A stretch of 64,000 nucleotides of DNA from Bacteroidales bacterium UBA1173 (GTDB lineage Bacteria; Bacteroidota; Bacteroidia; Bacteroidales; F082): NCBI GenBank assembly GCA_002311655.1, contig DBYZ01000004.1, forward strand, positions 1 through 64,000, given 5' to 3'. Shown one piece after another: positions 32,736 to 40,431 of this stretch. Position numbers and translations under genes: made by a program. The stretch's first letter is position 1, and the number at the start of each line of letters is the position of its first letter. The notes under the pieces are model-generated. The model was not told the DNA's origin, did not search any database, and saw only the letters and a list, made by a program, of their open reading frames with translations.

Positions 32736-34475
32736 ATGAAAAGGATATTAATATTTGTAGCGTTAATTCTTGGAGTGACCTCGTTGCAAGCTCAGGATTT
32801 CCTGAAGAAATCGAAAGTCAGCGGCAGCTTCCAGATTGACGGAAACTACTACTGGGAAGATGAAGGCATCGGCATTACCGAGGATGTAATTGATGGAAAC
32901 AAGTTCGGCGGCTACGGATTCGGCAAGATCCAATACCAGCTTGGCAATTTCACTGCCGGCATCCGTTTTGAGGCATACCAGATTTTTCGTATGACCGGTC
33001 TTCCAACAGATCTCAACAACGGCAATGGCATGGGCTTGGCCAACTATTATGCGACATACGACAACGGCACTATCGGAGTGACTGTCGGCGACATCTATGA
33101 CCAGTTCGGTAACGGCTTGATTTTCAGGACTTACGAAGAATGGACATTGGGATTCGACAACTCGTTACGAGGCATCCGTGCAGTATTTCGTCCGACAGAA
33201 GGCGTCACCATCAAGGGACTTTACGGAAAACAGCGTCTTTATTGGGAATCGTACGAAGACCATGGCTTGGTGCGCGGCATTGATGGCGAATGGGATATCA
33301 ACCAAAGCATCAAGGCTTGGAACAACACCAAACTCAAAGCCACACTAGGTGCAAGCTTTGTAAGCAAATACGAAGCAGATAAAGTCTATTCATACGGTGA
33401 CAACACCTACAATCTGCCACAGAATGTAGGTGCTTACGCCGGCAGAATGAATCTCGGCTACGGCAGATTCGGTTTCTCGGCAGAATATGCAAGAAAAATC
33501 AACGACCCGTCAGCATTCAACAACTGGATTTACCGTGACGGTCAGGAATTGCTGGCATCTCTGTCGTATTCACAGAAAGGCCTCGGCATAGTGTTGCAGG
33601 CAAAACGCGTCGATAACATGAGTTTCAAGTCGAAACGCGCGGAAGAAGAGAACAAGCTTGACATCGGATTCATTCCACCTCTCAACTACACGCACTCACA
33701 CAGCCTGCCTTCTATGTTTTCGTATGCATCACAGCCTCTCGGTGAGATGGGTATACAGTTCCAGATCAACTACACAATCCCGAAGAAGACTGTTCTCGGC
33801 GGAAAATACGGCACCAAGCTGGCATTCAACTACAGCCAGGTTAACGACATCAAACGCGACTCGATTATGTACAATGGCGTAAAAACCATGAACATGATGG
33901 GCACAAAAGGTTACGACTCGCCTTTCTTCGCAATCGGCGACAAGATGTTCTACCGCGACTTCAACTTCGAAATCGAGAAGAAGATCAGCAAAGACTGGCA
34001 TCTCACTTTGATGTACATCAACCTGTATTACGACATGGAGACTATTGAGGGACATCCTGGTGCGGAGCCTGTGAAGGCACATTTTGCATTCGGCGAGGTG
34101 ATTTATAAAATCAACAAGAAACACAGTCTTCGCTTGGAGTTACAGCACATGTGGGACAACGTTGGCATGAATCAGGAAATCGACCCTGTGTATGAGGAGA
34201 ACTACAACAAACGCGGCAACTGGTTCGCATTCCTTCTGGAATACACCATCGCTCCGAAGTGGTTTGTCTCTGTTGCTGACAAATACAACTACGGCAATCC
34301 TTTTGAAGAAAAACGTGACCATTATTTCACTGGCTCGTTTGGTTACATCAAAGACCAGACACGTATCGCCATCAGCGGAGGCCGTCAGAGCGAAGGTCTC
34401 ATCTGCGTGGGAGGTGTCTGCCGTCCAGTGCCAGCATCAAGTGGAGTTTCATTAACAGTAACAACATCATTCTAA
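32736..34475 (+). CDS. DUF6029-like outer-membrane protein
   Basis: The 579-residue protein has a signal peptide (MKRILIFVALILGVTSLQAQ) and many amphipathic strands with Tyr/Gly/Asp patterns (SGSFQIDGNYYWEDE, GYGFGKIQYQLGNFTAGIRFEAY). It ends with an aromatic C-terminus (TVTTSF), consistent with a large barrel. The sequence matches my memory of DUF6029, a Bacteroidota family of unknown function often beside Omp28 genes. The TTG-initiated longer frame (32718) is rejected in favour of the ATG at 32736. The Omp28 ATG follows its stop by 1 base. Confidence 0.75.
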   Translation: MKRILIFVALILGVTSLQAQDFLKKSKVSGSFQIDGNYYWEDEGIGITEDVIDGNKFGGYGFGKIQYQLGNFTAGIRFEAYQIFRMTGLPTDLNNGNGMGLANYYATYDNGTIGVTVGDIYDQFGNGLIFRTYEEWTLGFDNSLRGIRAVFRPTEGVTIKGLYGKQRLYWESYEDHGLVRGIDGEWDINQSIKAWNNTKLKATLGASFVSKYEADKVYSYGDNTYNLPQNVGAYAGRMNLGYGRFGFSAEYARKINDPSAFNNWIYRDGQELLASLSYSQKGLGIVLQAKRVDNMSFKSKRAEEENKLDIGFIPPLNYTHSHSLPSMFSYASQPLGEMGIQFQINYTIPKKTVLGGKYGTKLAFNYSQVNDIKRDSIMYNGVKTMNMMGTKGYDSPFFAIGDKMFYRDFNFEIEKKISKDWHLTLMYINLYYDMETIEGHPGAEPVKAHFAFGEVIYKINKKHSLRLELQHMWDNVGMNQEIDPVYEENYNKRGNWFAFLLEYTIAPKWFVSVADKYNYGNPFEEKRDHYFTGSFGYIKDQTRIAISGGRQSEGLICVGGVCRPVPASSGVSLTVTTSF

Positions 34476-34476
34476 C

Positions 34477-35322
34477 ATGAAAAAATTATCATTCTTAGCA
34501 ATAGCGACAATCATTTTAGGAATGATGTCGTGCGATAAATTGAAAGAGCCATATTTCACAGAACCTATTGTTCAGGAAAGTGACACTATAGCTTTGGAGG
34601 CTGCCGACACATTGAATTTCGACGGCAAGGTTGTGGTTCTTCTCGAAGACTACACTGGAGTGAAATGCACCAATTGCCCAGCCGCAGCTGAGATTGCAAG
34701 CAACCTTCAGGCACAATATGGAGAGCATCTCATTGTGTTGGGAGTTCACCCAAAATCGGCATTACAGAACCCTGCCGGCGGTTTCCCTGATTTCAGAACC
34801 GACGACGGCAATGAATGGAACAACTATTTCAACATTGCAGCATATCCTACAGGAACAGTGAACCGTCAAAGTGCAATCGGATCGGCATCATGGGCTGAAG
34901 AAGTAGGTAATGTCATAGACGGCGACGCTCCTGTAAGACTCATCGTCAAGTCGGAATACGACGAGACAGAAAGAGAGTTGAAACTCAGCATCCACTCGAA
35001 GTTCCTGCAGACTGTCGAAAGCGACGACGTTCGTCTCACGGTCTGCATGATGGAGAACAATATCATTGGAAAACAGGTAACACCAGACGGTGTCGTCGAC
35101 GATTACGTGCATCGTCATGTGTTCAGAGGCACTGCTGACGGCCTGACATGGGGCAGAGTTTTGAGTTCGGTCGGAAGTATTTCAGAGGGAAGCAACTTCA
35201 TCACAAACATGAAGTTCACCGTCGATGAGAACTACAATGCAGAAGAGTTCTATATCGTGGCTTTGATTACCGACCACAACACCCGACAGGTTTTGATGGC
35301 GGCTGAGAGGAAGATAAAATAA
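34477..35322 (+). CDS. Omp28-family lipoprotein with thioredoxin-like fold
   Basis: The 281-residue protein has a lipobox (GMMSC, Cys 19). A thioredoxin-like domain follows with the motif YTGVKCTNCPAA (CxxC at 64-67), IVLGVHP, and AYPTGTVNR (cis-Pro equivalent). A C-terminal beta domain of the Omp28 type comes last (VRLTVCMMENNIIGKQ...YVHRHVFRGTADG). Omp28 was described as a surface lipoprotein in Porphyromonas; its role is not settled. It is the last gene of the operon, and a terminator follows at once. Confidence 0.88.
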   Translation: MKKLSFLAIATIILGMMSCDKLKEPYFTEPIVQESDTIALEAADTLNFDGKVVVLLEDYTGVKCTNCPAAAEIASNLQAQYGEHLIVLGVHPKSALQNPAGGFPDFRTDDGNEWNNYFNIAAYPTGTVNRQSAIGSASWAEEVGNVIDGDAPVRLIVKSEYDETERELKLSIHSKFLQTVESDDVRLTVCMMENNIIGKQVTPDGVVDDYVHRHVFRGTADGLTWGRVLSSVGSISEGSNFITNMKFTVDENYNAEEFYIVALITDHNTRQVLMAAERKIK

Positions 35323-35346
35323 AAAGGAGGCCTATTGACCTCCTTT
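35323..35346 (+). terminator. Intrinsic terminator after the Omp28 gene
   Basis: The 8-bp perfect stem AAAGGAGG / CCTCCTTT (35323-35330 and 35339-35346) surrounds an 8-base loop, starting at the first base after the stop codon. The T run is short. On the minus strand the same hairpin begins 2 bases beyond the tRNA-fMet 3' end, so it could serve both genes. Confidence 0.65.
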
Positions 35347-35348
35347 AG

Positions 35349-35422
<74 letters not shown>

Positions 35423-35438
35423 TCGTGATTTGAGGGTG

Positions 35439-35469
35439 CAAAATTACAACATTTTCGGTCTCATGTCAA
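35439..35469 (-). promoter_or_regulatory. Promoter of the tRNA-fMet gene
   Basis: On the minus strand, TTGACA (35464-35469) is followed by 17 bases and TAATTTTG (35439-35446), which ends 16 bases before the tRNA 5' end. This combines a good -33/-35 box with an exact TAnnTTTG. Confidence 0.65.
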
Positions 35470-35505
35470 GTGTTTTTTGAAAAAAATTTGAAATATTTAT
35501 AAAAT

Positions 35506-36387
35506 ATGGATCATAGAGCAGGTTACGTCAACATAATTGGCAAGCCAAACGTCGGAAAATCAACGCTTATGAACGATTTGGTGGGCGAGAGAATCAGCAT
35601 CATAACGTCGAAAGCGCAGACGACAAGACACCGCATTTTGGGCATTGTGAATGGCGATGACTTCCAAATAGTGTTCTCCGACACGCCGGGAATCATCAAA
35701 AATCCAGCCTACAAGATGCACGAAATCATGAATCAGTACATCAACGTGGCGTTTATCGACGCCGACTTGATACTGTACGTGGTCGACATCACCGACAAAA
35801 AAATCGATGAAGAGACGGTGGAACGCATCAAGAAAATGGAGGTCCCGGTATTCGTTTTATTGAATAAAATTGACCTTTCGAACCAGGAAGACGTGGAAAA
35901 AGCAGTAGCATTCTGGCACGAAGCATTACCTTCAGCGACGGTATTCCCCATCTCAGCCATGCATCACGCCAATGTGCAGTATGTGTTTGAAAGCATAGTG
36001 GAGAAACTACCTGTTTGTCCGCCTTACTTCCCGAAAGACGAGCTCACCGACCGTTCGATGCGTTTCTTCGTGACGGAGATTATCCGTGAAAAAATCTTGC
36101 TCAATTATCAGCAGGAAATTCCGTATTCTGTTGAGGTTGTCGTCGATGCATACGAAGAGAGTGCGAAGCTCATTAACATCAAAGCGACGATTTTCGCATC
36201 ACGTGAGTCGCAGAAGGCTATATTAATAGGTAAGGGCGGCACTGCCATCAAGAAAGTCGGTATACAGTCACGAGCCGACATCGAGGAGTTCACCGGAAAG
36301 AAGATTTTCCTGGATTTGAGAGTGAAAGTCGATAAAGATTGGCGTGACAATGAAGAAGAATTAAAACATTTTGGATACGAAGCATGA
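35506..36387 (+). CDS. era: GTPase Era
   Basis: Era is a ribosome-assembly GTPase that binds 16S rRNA near its 3' end. The 293 residues contain G1 GKPNVGKST (10-18), the effector stretch SKAQTTRHRILGI, G3 DTPG, G4 NKID and G5 ISAM. A C-terminal KH domain includes ILIGKGGTAIKKVG (about 240-255). Its last codon overlaps the der start (ATGA), giving a coupled pair of ribosome-biogenesis GTPases. Confidence 0.97.
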   Translation: MDHRAGYVNIIGKPNVGKSTLMNDLVGERISIITSKAQTTRHRILGIVNGDDFQIVFSDTPGIIKNPAYKMHEIMNQYINVAFIDADLILYVVDITDKKIDEETVERIKKMEVPVFVLLNKIDLSNQEDVEKAVAFWHEALPSATVFPISAMHHANVQYVFESIVEKLPVCPPYFPKDELTDRSMRFFVTEIIREKILLNYQQEIPYSVEVVVDAYEESAKLINIKATIFASRESQKAILIGKGGTAIKKVGIQSRADIEEFTGKKIFLDLRVKVDKDWRDNEEELKHFGYEA

Positions 36388-37691
36388 GTAATATTGTAGC
36401 AATAGTAGGAAGACCGAACGTCGGAAAGTCGACGTTGTTTAACCGTTTGGTGCAGAAGCGCCAGGCCATTGTGGAAGAAAGCAGTGGCGTGACCCGTGAC
36501 CGTCATTATGGTCACAGCGATTGGAACGGCAAGTCGTTCACCGTCATCGACACAGGCGGTTATGTGGTCGGATCAGATGATATCTTTGAAGAAGAAATAA
36601 GAAAACAGGTTGATTTGGCTATCGATGAGGCCGATGTCATCATCTTTGTGGTCGACGGACAGGCTGGAGTGCATGTCTTGGACGAAGACGTGGCGTTGAT
36701 CCTGCGTAAATGCAAGAAAAAAGTGCTTCTTGGCGTGAACAAGACCGACATCCCGAGCAAGTTCGGCGAGGCTGCAGAGTTCTATGCCCTCGGTCTGGGC
36801 GAGATTTATCCGTTCTCAGCCATGACAGGAACAGGCACCGGCGAGCTTTTGGATGAGGTGGTGAAATATCTGCCAAACGATACCACGGAAGACTATTCCG
36901 AGTTGCCAAGATTCGCCGTCGTAGGCCGTCCGAACGTTGGAAAATCATCGATGATCAACGCATTTTTGGGTCAGGAGAGAAACATCGTGACCGACATCGC
37001 GGGCACCACGAGAGACAGTAACAACACGCACTTCAACGCTTTCGGGATGGACTTCATGCTCGTTGACACAGCTGGTCTGCGCAAGAAAAGCAAGGTGTAC
37101 GAAAACATCGAGTTTTATTCGGTCATGCGTTCCATCAGAGCCATCGAGGAATGCGACGTGGCGATTCTCATTATAGACGCCACACAAGGCTTTGACGCTC
37201 AGGACATGAACATCTTGAGGCTCATCGAGAGAAATAAAAAAGGCTTGGTTTTGGTCGTGAACAAATGGGATCTGGTGGAGAAAGACAGCAACACACACCT
37301 CGCATTCGAGAATATGATTCGCGAGAAAACCGCTCCTTTTGTCGATTATCCGATAATCTTCACCTCGGCGATAAACAGACAGAGAACATTTAAAGTTCTT
37401 GAGACTGCACATCAGGTTTATGAAAACCGTGAGAGAAAGGTCTCGGTGCGCGAGCTTAACGACACCATGCTCGAGATCATCAACAGCCAGCCGCCGCAAA
37501 TCGCATCACGTGGCAGATATCTGAAAATCAAATACATAACACAGCTCAAGAGCCCTACCCCTCAGTTCATATTCTTCTGCAACCTGCCAAAGGACGTGAA
37601 GGACAACTACGTGAGATTCTTGGAGAACAAAATCAGGAGCATCTGGGACTTCCACGGCGTTCCTATACAATTATTTTTCCGTGAAAAATAA
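36384..37691 (+). CDS. der: Ribosome biogenesis GTPase Der (EngA)
   Basis: Der carries two tandem GTPase domains needed for 50S assembly. The 435 residues show GRPNVGKSTLFN (8-19) with DTGG and NKTD in domain 1, and GRPNVGKSSMIN (about 180-191) with DTAG and NKWD in domain 2. A KH-like C-terminal domain ends HGVPIQLFFREK. It is translationally coupled to era and followed by a 157-bp gap holding an inverted-repeat element. Confidence 0.97.
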   Translation: MSNIVAIVGRPNVGKSTLFNRLVQKRQAIVEESSGVTRDRHYGHSDWNGKSFTVIDTGGYVVGSDDIFEEEIRKQVDLAIDEADVIIFVVDGQAGVHVLDEDVALILRKCKKKVLLGVNKTDIPSKFGEAAEFYALGLGEIYPFSAMTGTGTGELLDEVVKYLPNDTTEDYSELPRFAVVGRPNVGKSSMINAFLGQERNIVTDIAGTTRDSNNTHFNAFGMDFMLVDTAGLRKKSKVYENIEFYSVMRSIRAIEECDVAILIIDATQGFDAQDMNILRLIERNKKGLVLVVNKWDLVEKDSNTHLAFENMIREKTAPFVDYPIIFTSAINRQRTFKVLETAHQVYENRERKVSVRELNDTMLEIINSQPPQIASRGRYLKIKYITQLKSPTPQFIFFCNLPKDVKDNYVRFLENKIRSIWDFHGVPIQLFFREK

Positions 37692-37698
37692 TTTGGAT

Positions 37699-37826
37699 GC
37701 CCTATCGGGCAGAAATCTTACAAAATCTTTAAAAAAATCGAACAAAATATTCCAAGAAGATTCAAATTAAAGAATTACAAGGGAAGGAAATTTTGAAAGA
37801 TTTTTAAATAGATTTTGTGAGATTTT
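37699..37826. repeat. Inverted-repeat element in the der-S4 gap
   Basis: The left arm (37713-37739, AAATCTTACAAAATCTTTAA...) matches the reverse complement of the right arm (37799-37826) at most positions over about 27 bp: AAATCTyACAAAATCTwTTAAAAATC. A small hairpin GCCC-TATC-GGGC lies just outside the left arm (37699-37710), and GCCGAAGGC just outside the right. There is no ORF. The length and position resemble the thiL-uvrC element, but the sequence differs, so it is probably another family of short palindromic element. Confidence 0.65.
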
Positions 37827-37848
37827 GAGCCGAAGGCGACTTAATAAT

Positions 37849-38232
37849 ATGGATAACGAAGAATTAAGAATCGATAAATGGCTTTGGTGCGCGAGGCTTT
37901 TCAAGACCCGCACGTTGGCTGCTGATGCCTGCAAAGGCGGCAAGGTGAAGGTCAACGAGGTCTCGATGAAGCCGTCGCATGACGTGAAAGTCGGTGAGGT
38001 GATAGCCGTCCAGCTCGGACAGCTTCATAAAGTCGTGGAGGTGCTGAGCATCCCGAAGAGCCGTGTGTCGCCGAAAGACGTGCCGAACATCTACACTGAC
38101 CGCACGCCGACCGAGGAATACGAGCGCATCGAGTTCATGCACGCCTACAAAGCAGAATACCGTGACAGAGGCGCCGGTCGTCCGACGAAGAAAGACCGCC
38201 GAATTCTTGACAAATTAAAAGGAGAAGATTAA
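37849..38232 (+). CDS. S4-domain RNA-binding protein (Hsp15-like)
   Basis: The 127-residue protein starts with an S4 domain (LRIDKWLWCARLFKTRTLAADACKGGKVKVN, residues about 5-36, continuing to about 70) and ends in a basic region (GRPTKKDRRILDKLKGE). Hsp15/YrfH family members bind 50S subunits carrying nascent chains after stalling. The longest frame begins at a TTG in the repeat element; the ATG at 37849 is used. Its stop precedes the queA TTG by two bases. Confidence 0.9.
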   Translation: MDNEELRIDKWLWCARLFKTRTLAADACKGGKVKVNEVSMKPSHDVKVGEVIAVQLGQLHKVVEVLSIPKSRVSPKDVPNIYTDRTPTEEYERIEFMHAYKAEYRDRGAGRPTKKDRRILDKLKGED

Positions 38233-38234
38233 CA

Positions 38235-39464
38235 TTGATTTCTAACGTTCAAAATATAAATATTGCTGAGTATGATTATCCGCTGCCTGATGAGAGGATT
38301 GCCAAGTATCCGCTGGCAGAACGTGATGCATCCAAGCTTTTGGTGTTGAAAGACAATAAGATAAGCGAAGACCATTTCAGAAACATCGGCGATTACTTTC
38401 CGGAGAAATCTGTTTTGGTTTTCAATGAGACCAAGGTCGTTCGCGCGCGACTGCAGTTCGTGAAAGAATCGGGAGCAGCCATTGAGGTGTTTTGTTTGGA
38501 ACCGATAACTGGCAATGGCGACTACCAGCTGGCATTCTCGGCAGGTTCGCCAGTGGAGTGGCACTGTCTTGTCGGCAACTCGCGACGCTGGAAAGACGGA
38601 TTCTTATCCATGCCTTTGAATATCAAAGGAAAAGACGTGATTTTAAAAGCTGAACGTGTAGAGAAAACCGATGCCTATTCGGTGATACGATTCTCATGGG
38701 AGCCTGCAGAAATCAGTTTCGCAGAGGTTCTCGAACATGCAGGCGAGATTCCGCTTCCGCCATATCTGCATCGCGAGGCGGAGCCGAGCGATAGAGACAG
38801 ATACCAGACTGTGTTCGCAAAATATGAAGGCTCGGTAGCGGCACCGACAGCATCGTTACATCTCACCAAGCCATTGATAGCCAAGCTCAAAGAACAGGGA
38901 CATACCATCGAAGAGGTGACGCTACATGTGGGAGCAGGCACTTTTAGACCAGTCGCCACAGACACCATCGGCGAACATGAGATGCACTCGGAGTCGATAA
39001 TCGTGAAACGCCAAACAATCGAGCATCTTCACGATAACATTGATAGGACGATAATCCCTGTCGGCACCACCAGTATGCGCACCATAGAGTCGGTGTACTG
39101 GATTGGGGTGATGCTTCTCGAGCAAGGTTTTGAAGAACGCAATATTCATGTAAATCAATGGTTTCCGTACCAAGAAAGAGTATCGTTGCCTTCCGCAAAG
39201 GAAAGTCTTGAAGCTATCTTAAAATATCTGGAAACACATCATCTTGATGCTTTACATGCCACCACAGCGCTGATGATCGCGCCCTCCTGCCCTATCATAA
39301 TAACAAAGGCGCTCATCACCAACTTCCATCAGCCGAAAAGCACACTGTTGTTGCTTGTTTCAGCACTCATTGGTGAACGATGGAAAGAGGCGTACCAATT
39401 CGCACTGGAGCATGAATTCCGTTTCTTAAGCTACGGAGATTCTTGTTTTTTCTGCCCTATTTGA
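38235..39464 (+). CDS. queA: tRNA preQ1(34) S-adenosylmethionine ribosyltransferase-isomerase
   Basis: QueA transfers the ribosyl moiety of SAM to preQ1 in tRNA anticodons, making epoxyqueuosine. The 409-residue length is somewhat above the usual 340-360. Family motifs are DYPLPDERIAKYPLAERDASKLLVL, FNETKVVRARL, EIPLPPYLHREAE, YEGSVAAPTASLHLT, LHVGAGTFRPV and ITNFHQPKSTLLLLVSALIG. No ATG exists near the conserved N-terminus, so the TTG at 38235, two bases after the S4 stop, is the likely start and suggests translational coupling. It overlaps the convergent prenyl synthase by 8 bases. Confidence 0.93.
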   Translation: MISNVQNINIAEYDYPLPDERIAKYPLAERDASKLLVLKDNKISEDHFRNIGDYFPEKSVLVFNETKVVRARLQFVKESGAAIEVFCLEPITGNGDYQLAFSAGSPVEWHCLVGNSRRWKDGFLSMPLNIKGKDVILKAERVEKTDAYSVIRFSWEPAEISFAEVLEHAGEIPLPPYLHREAEPSDRDRYQTVFAKYEGSVAAPTASLHLTKPLIAKLKEQGHTIEEVTLHVGAGTFRPVATDTIGEHEMHSESIIVKRQTIEHLHDNIDRTIIPVGTTSMRTIESVYWIGVMLLEQGFEERNIHVNQWFPYQERVSLPSAKESLEAILKYLETHHLDALHATTALMIAPSCPIIITKALITNFHQPKSTLLLLVSALIGERWKEAYQFALEHEFRFLSYGDSCFFCPI

Positions 39465-40431
39465 TGCGGTTATACAGATAATCGGCGTAGTTTCTCAGCA
39501 CTGACTTCTTCTCTTCAGGAACACTGATTTTATCGAGGTGTTTTAAAGAATTATTGTAATAATCTGTCATCACGCCGTTGACGATTTCGCGGACATTATA
39601 CTTTGCAAAAATGTCCAGAACATCCTGCATTTTCTTGTCGTCGCGGCCTTTTGGCATTGAGAAGTAGCCTTCGAGACGTTTCTTGTCGTCCGCAGAAGCG
39701 AGTTCAAGAGCCTTCAGATAGAGATATGTCTTCTTGTTGTCGGCGATATCGCCACCAGGCATCTTGCCGAAGACCTTGACGTCGCCATAGCAATCGAAGA
39801 GATCGTCCTGCAGCTGGAACGCGATGCCGATATCGATACCGAAATCGTATACAGCCTGCATGTTTTTCTCGTCAGCACCTGCCACGATAGAACCGATTTT
39901 CAGTACAGAGCCAAGCAGAACGGCCGTTTTCAGACGAATCATCTCGATATACTCTTCGAGTGTCACATCGTCGCGAGTCTCGAAATTCAAATCATATTGT
40001 TGTCCTTCGCACACCTCAAGAGCGACTTTACAAAGCTCCGACAATATTTTTTGCGAGTAAGGTTTATTGGTGCTCAAGGCATATTGAAACGCTTTGATAA
40101 GCATTGTGTCACCCGAAAGCAAAGCGATATTCGAGTTCCATTTATGGTAAACGGTCTCCAGACCTCTGCGCAAAGGAGCCTCATCCATGATATCGTCGTG
40201 AATGAGGGTGAAATTATGGAAAATCTCAGCAGCGACAGCAGGAGCGAGACATTCGTCAATGTCACCACCAAACATCTCGCAAGCAAGCAAAGCCAGTGTC
40301 GGACGCATACGTTTGCCCTTCTGGCTCATCGTATAGTCGATTGGAGCGTAAAGCTCGCTCGGAGTTCCCATAAAATCCTGATTCTCAATAAATTGAGTTA
40401 TCTTTTCCTGAATTTTCTCAACAGATGTCAT
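39457..40431 (-). CDS. Trans-polyprenyl diphosphate synthase
   Basis: The 324-residue enzyme has both aspartate-rich motifs of the all-trans family: LIHDDIMDEAPLRRG (about 75-89) and FQLQDDLFDCYGD (about 210-222), plus KGKRMRPTLALLAC. It condenses isopentenyl diphosphate onto an allylic primer to make a C15-C40 chain for quinones or other lipids; product length is not predictable here. Its ATG overlaps the stop of the upstream MMPL exporter gene, so the two are cotranscribed and coupled. Confidence 0.9.
   Translation of the reverse strand: MTSVEKIQEKITQFIENQDFMGTPSELYAPIDYTMSQKGKRMRPTLALLACEMFGGDIDECLAPAVAAEIFHNFTLIHDDIMDEAPLRRGLETVYHKWNSNIALLSGDTMLIKAFQYALSTNKPYSQKILSELCKVALEVCEGQQYDLNFETRDDVTLEEYIEMIRLKTAVLLGSVLKIGSIVAGADEKNMQAVYDFGIDIGIAFQLQDDLFDCYGDVKVFGKMPGGDIADNKKTYLYLKALELASADDKKRLEGYFSMPKGRDDKKMQDVLDIFAKYNVREIVNGVMTDYYNNSLKHLDKISVPEEKKSVLRNYADYLYNRIK

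Noticed and set aside
38221..38240. preQ1 riboswitch upstream of queA
   Set aside because: Only two bases separate the S4-gene stop from the queA start, leaving no room for an aptamer.
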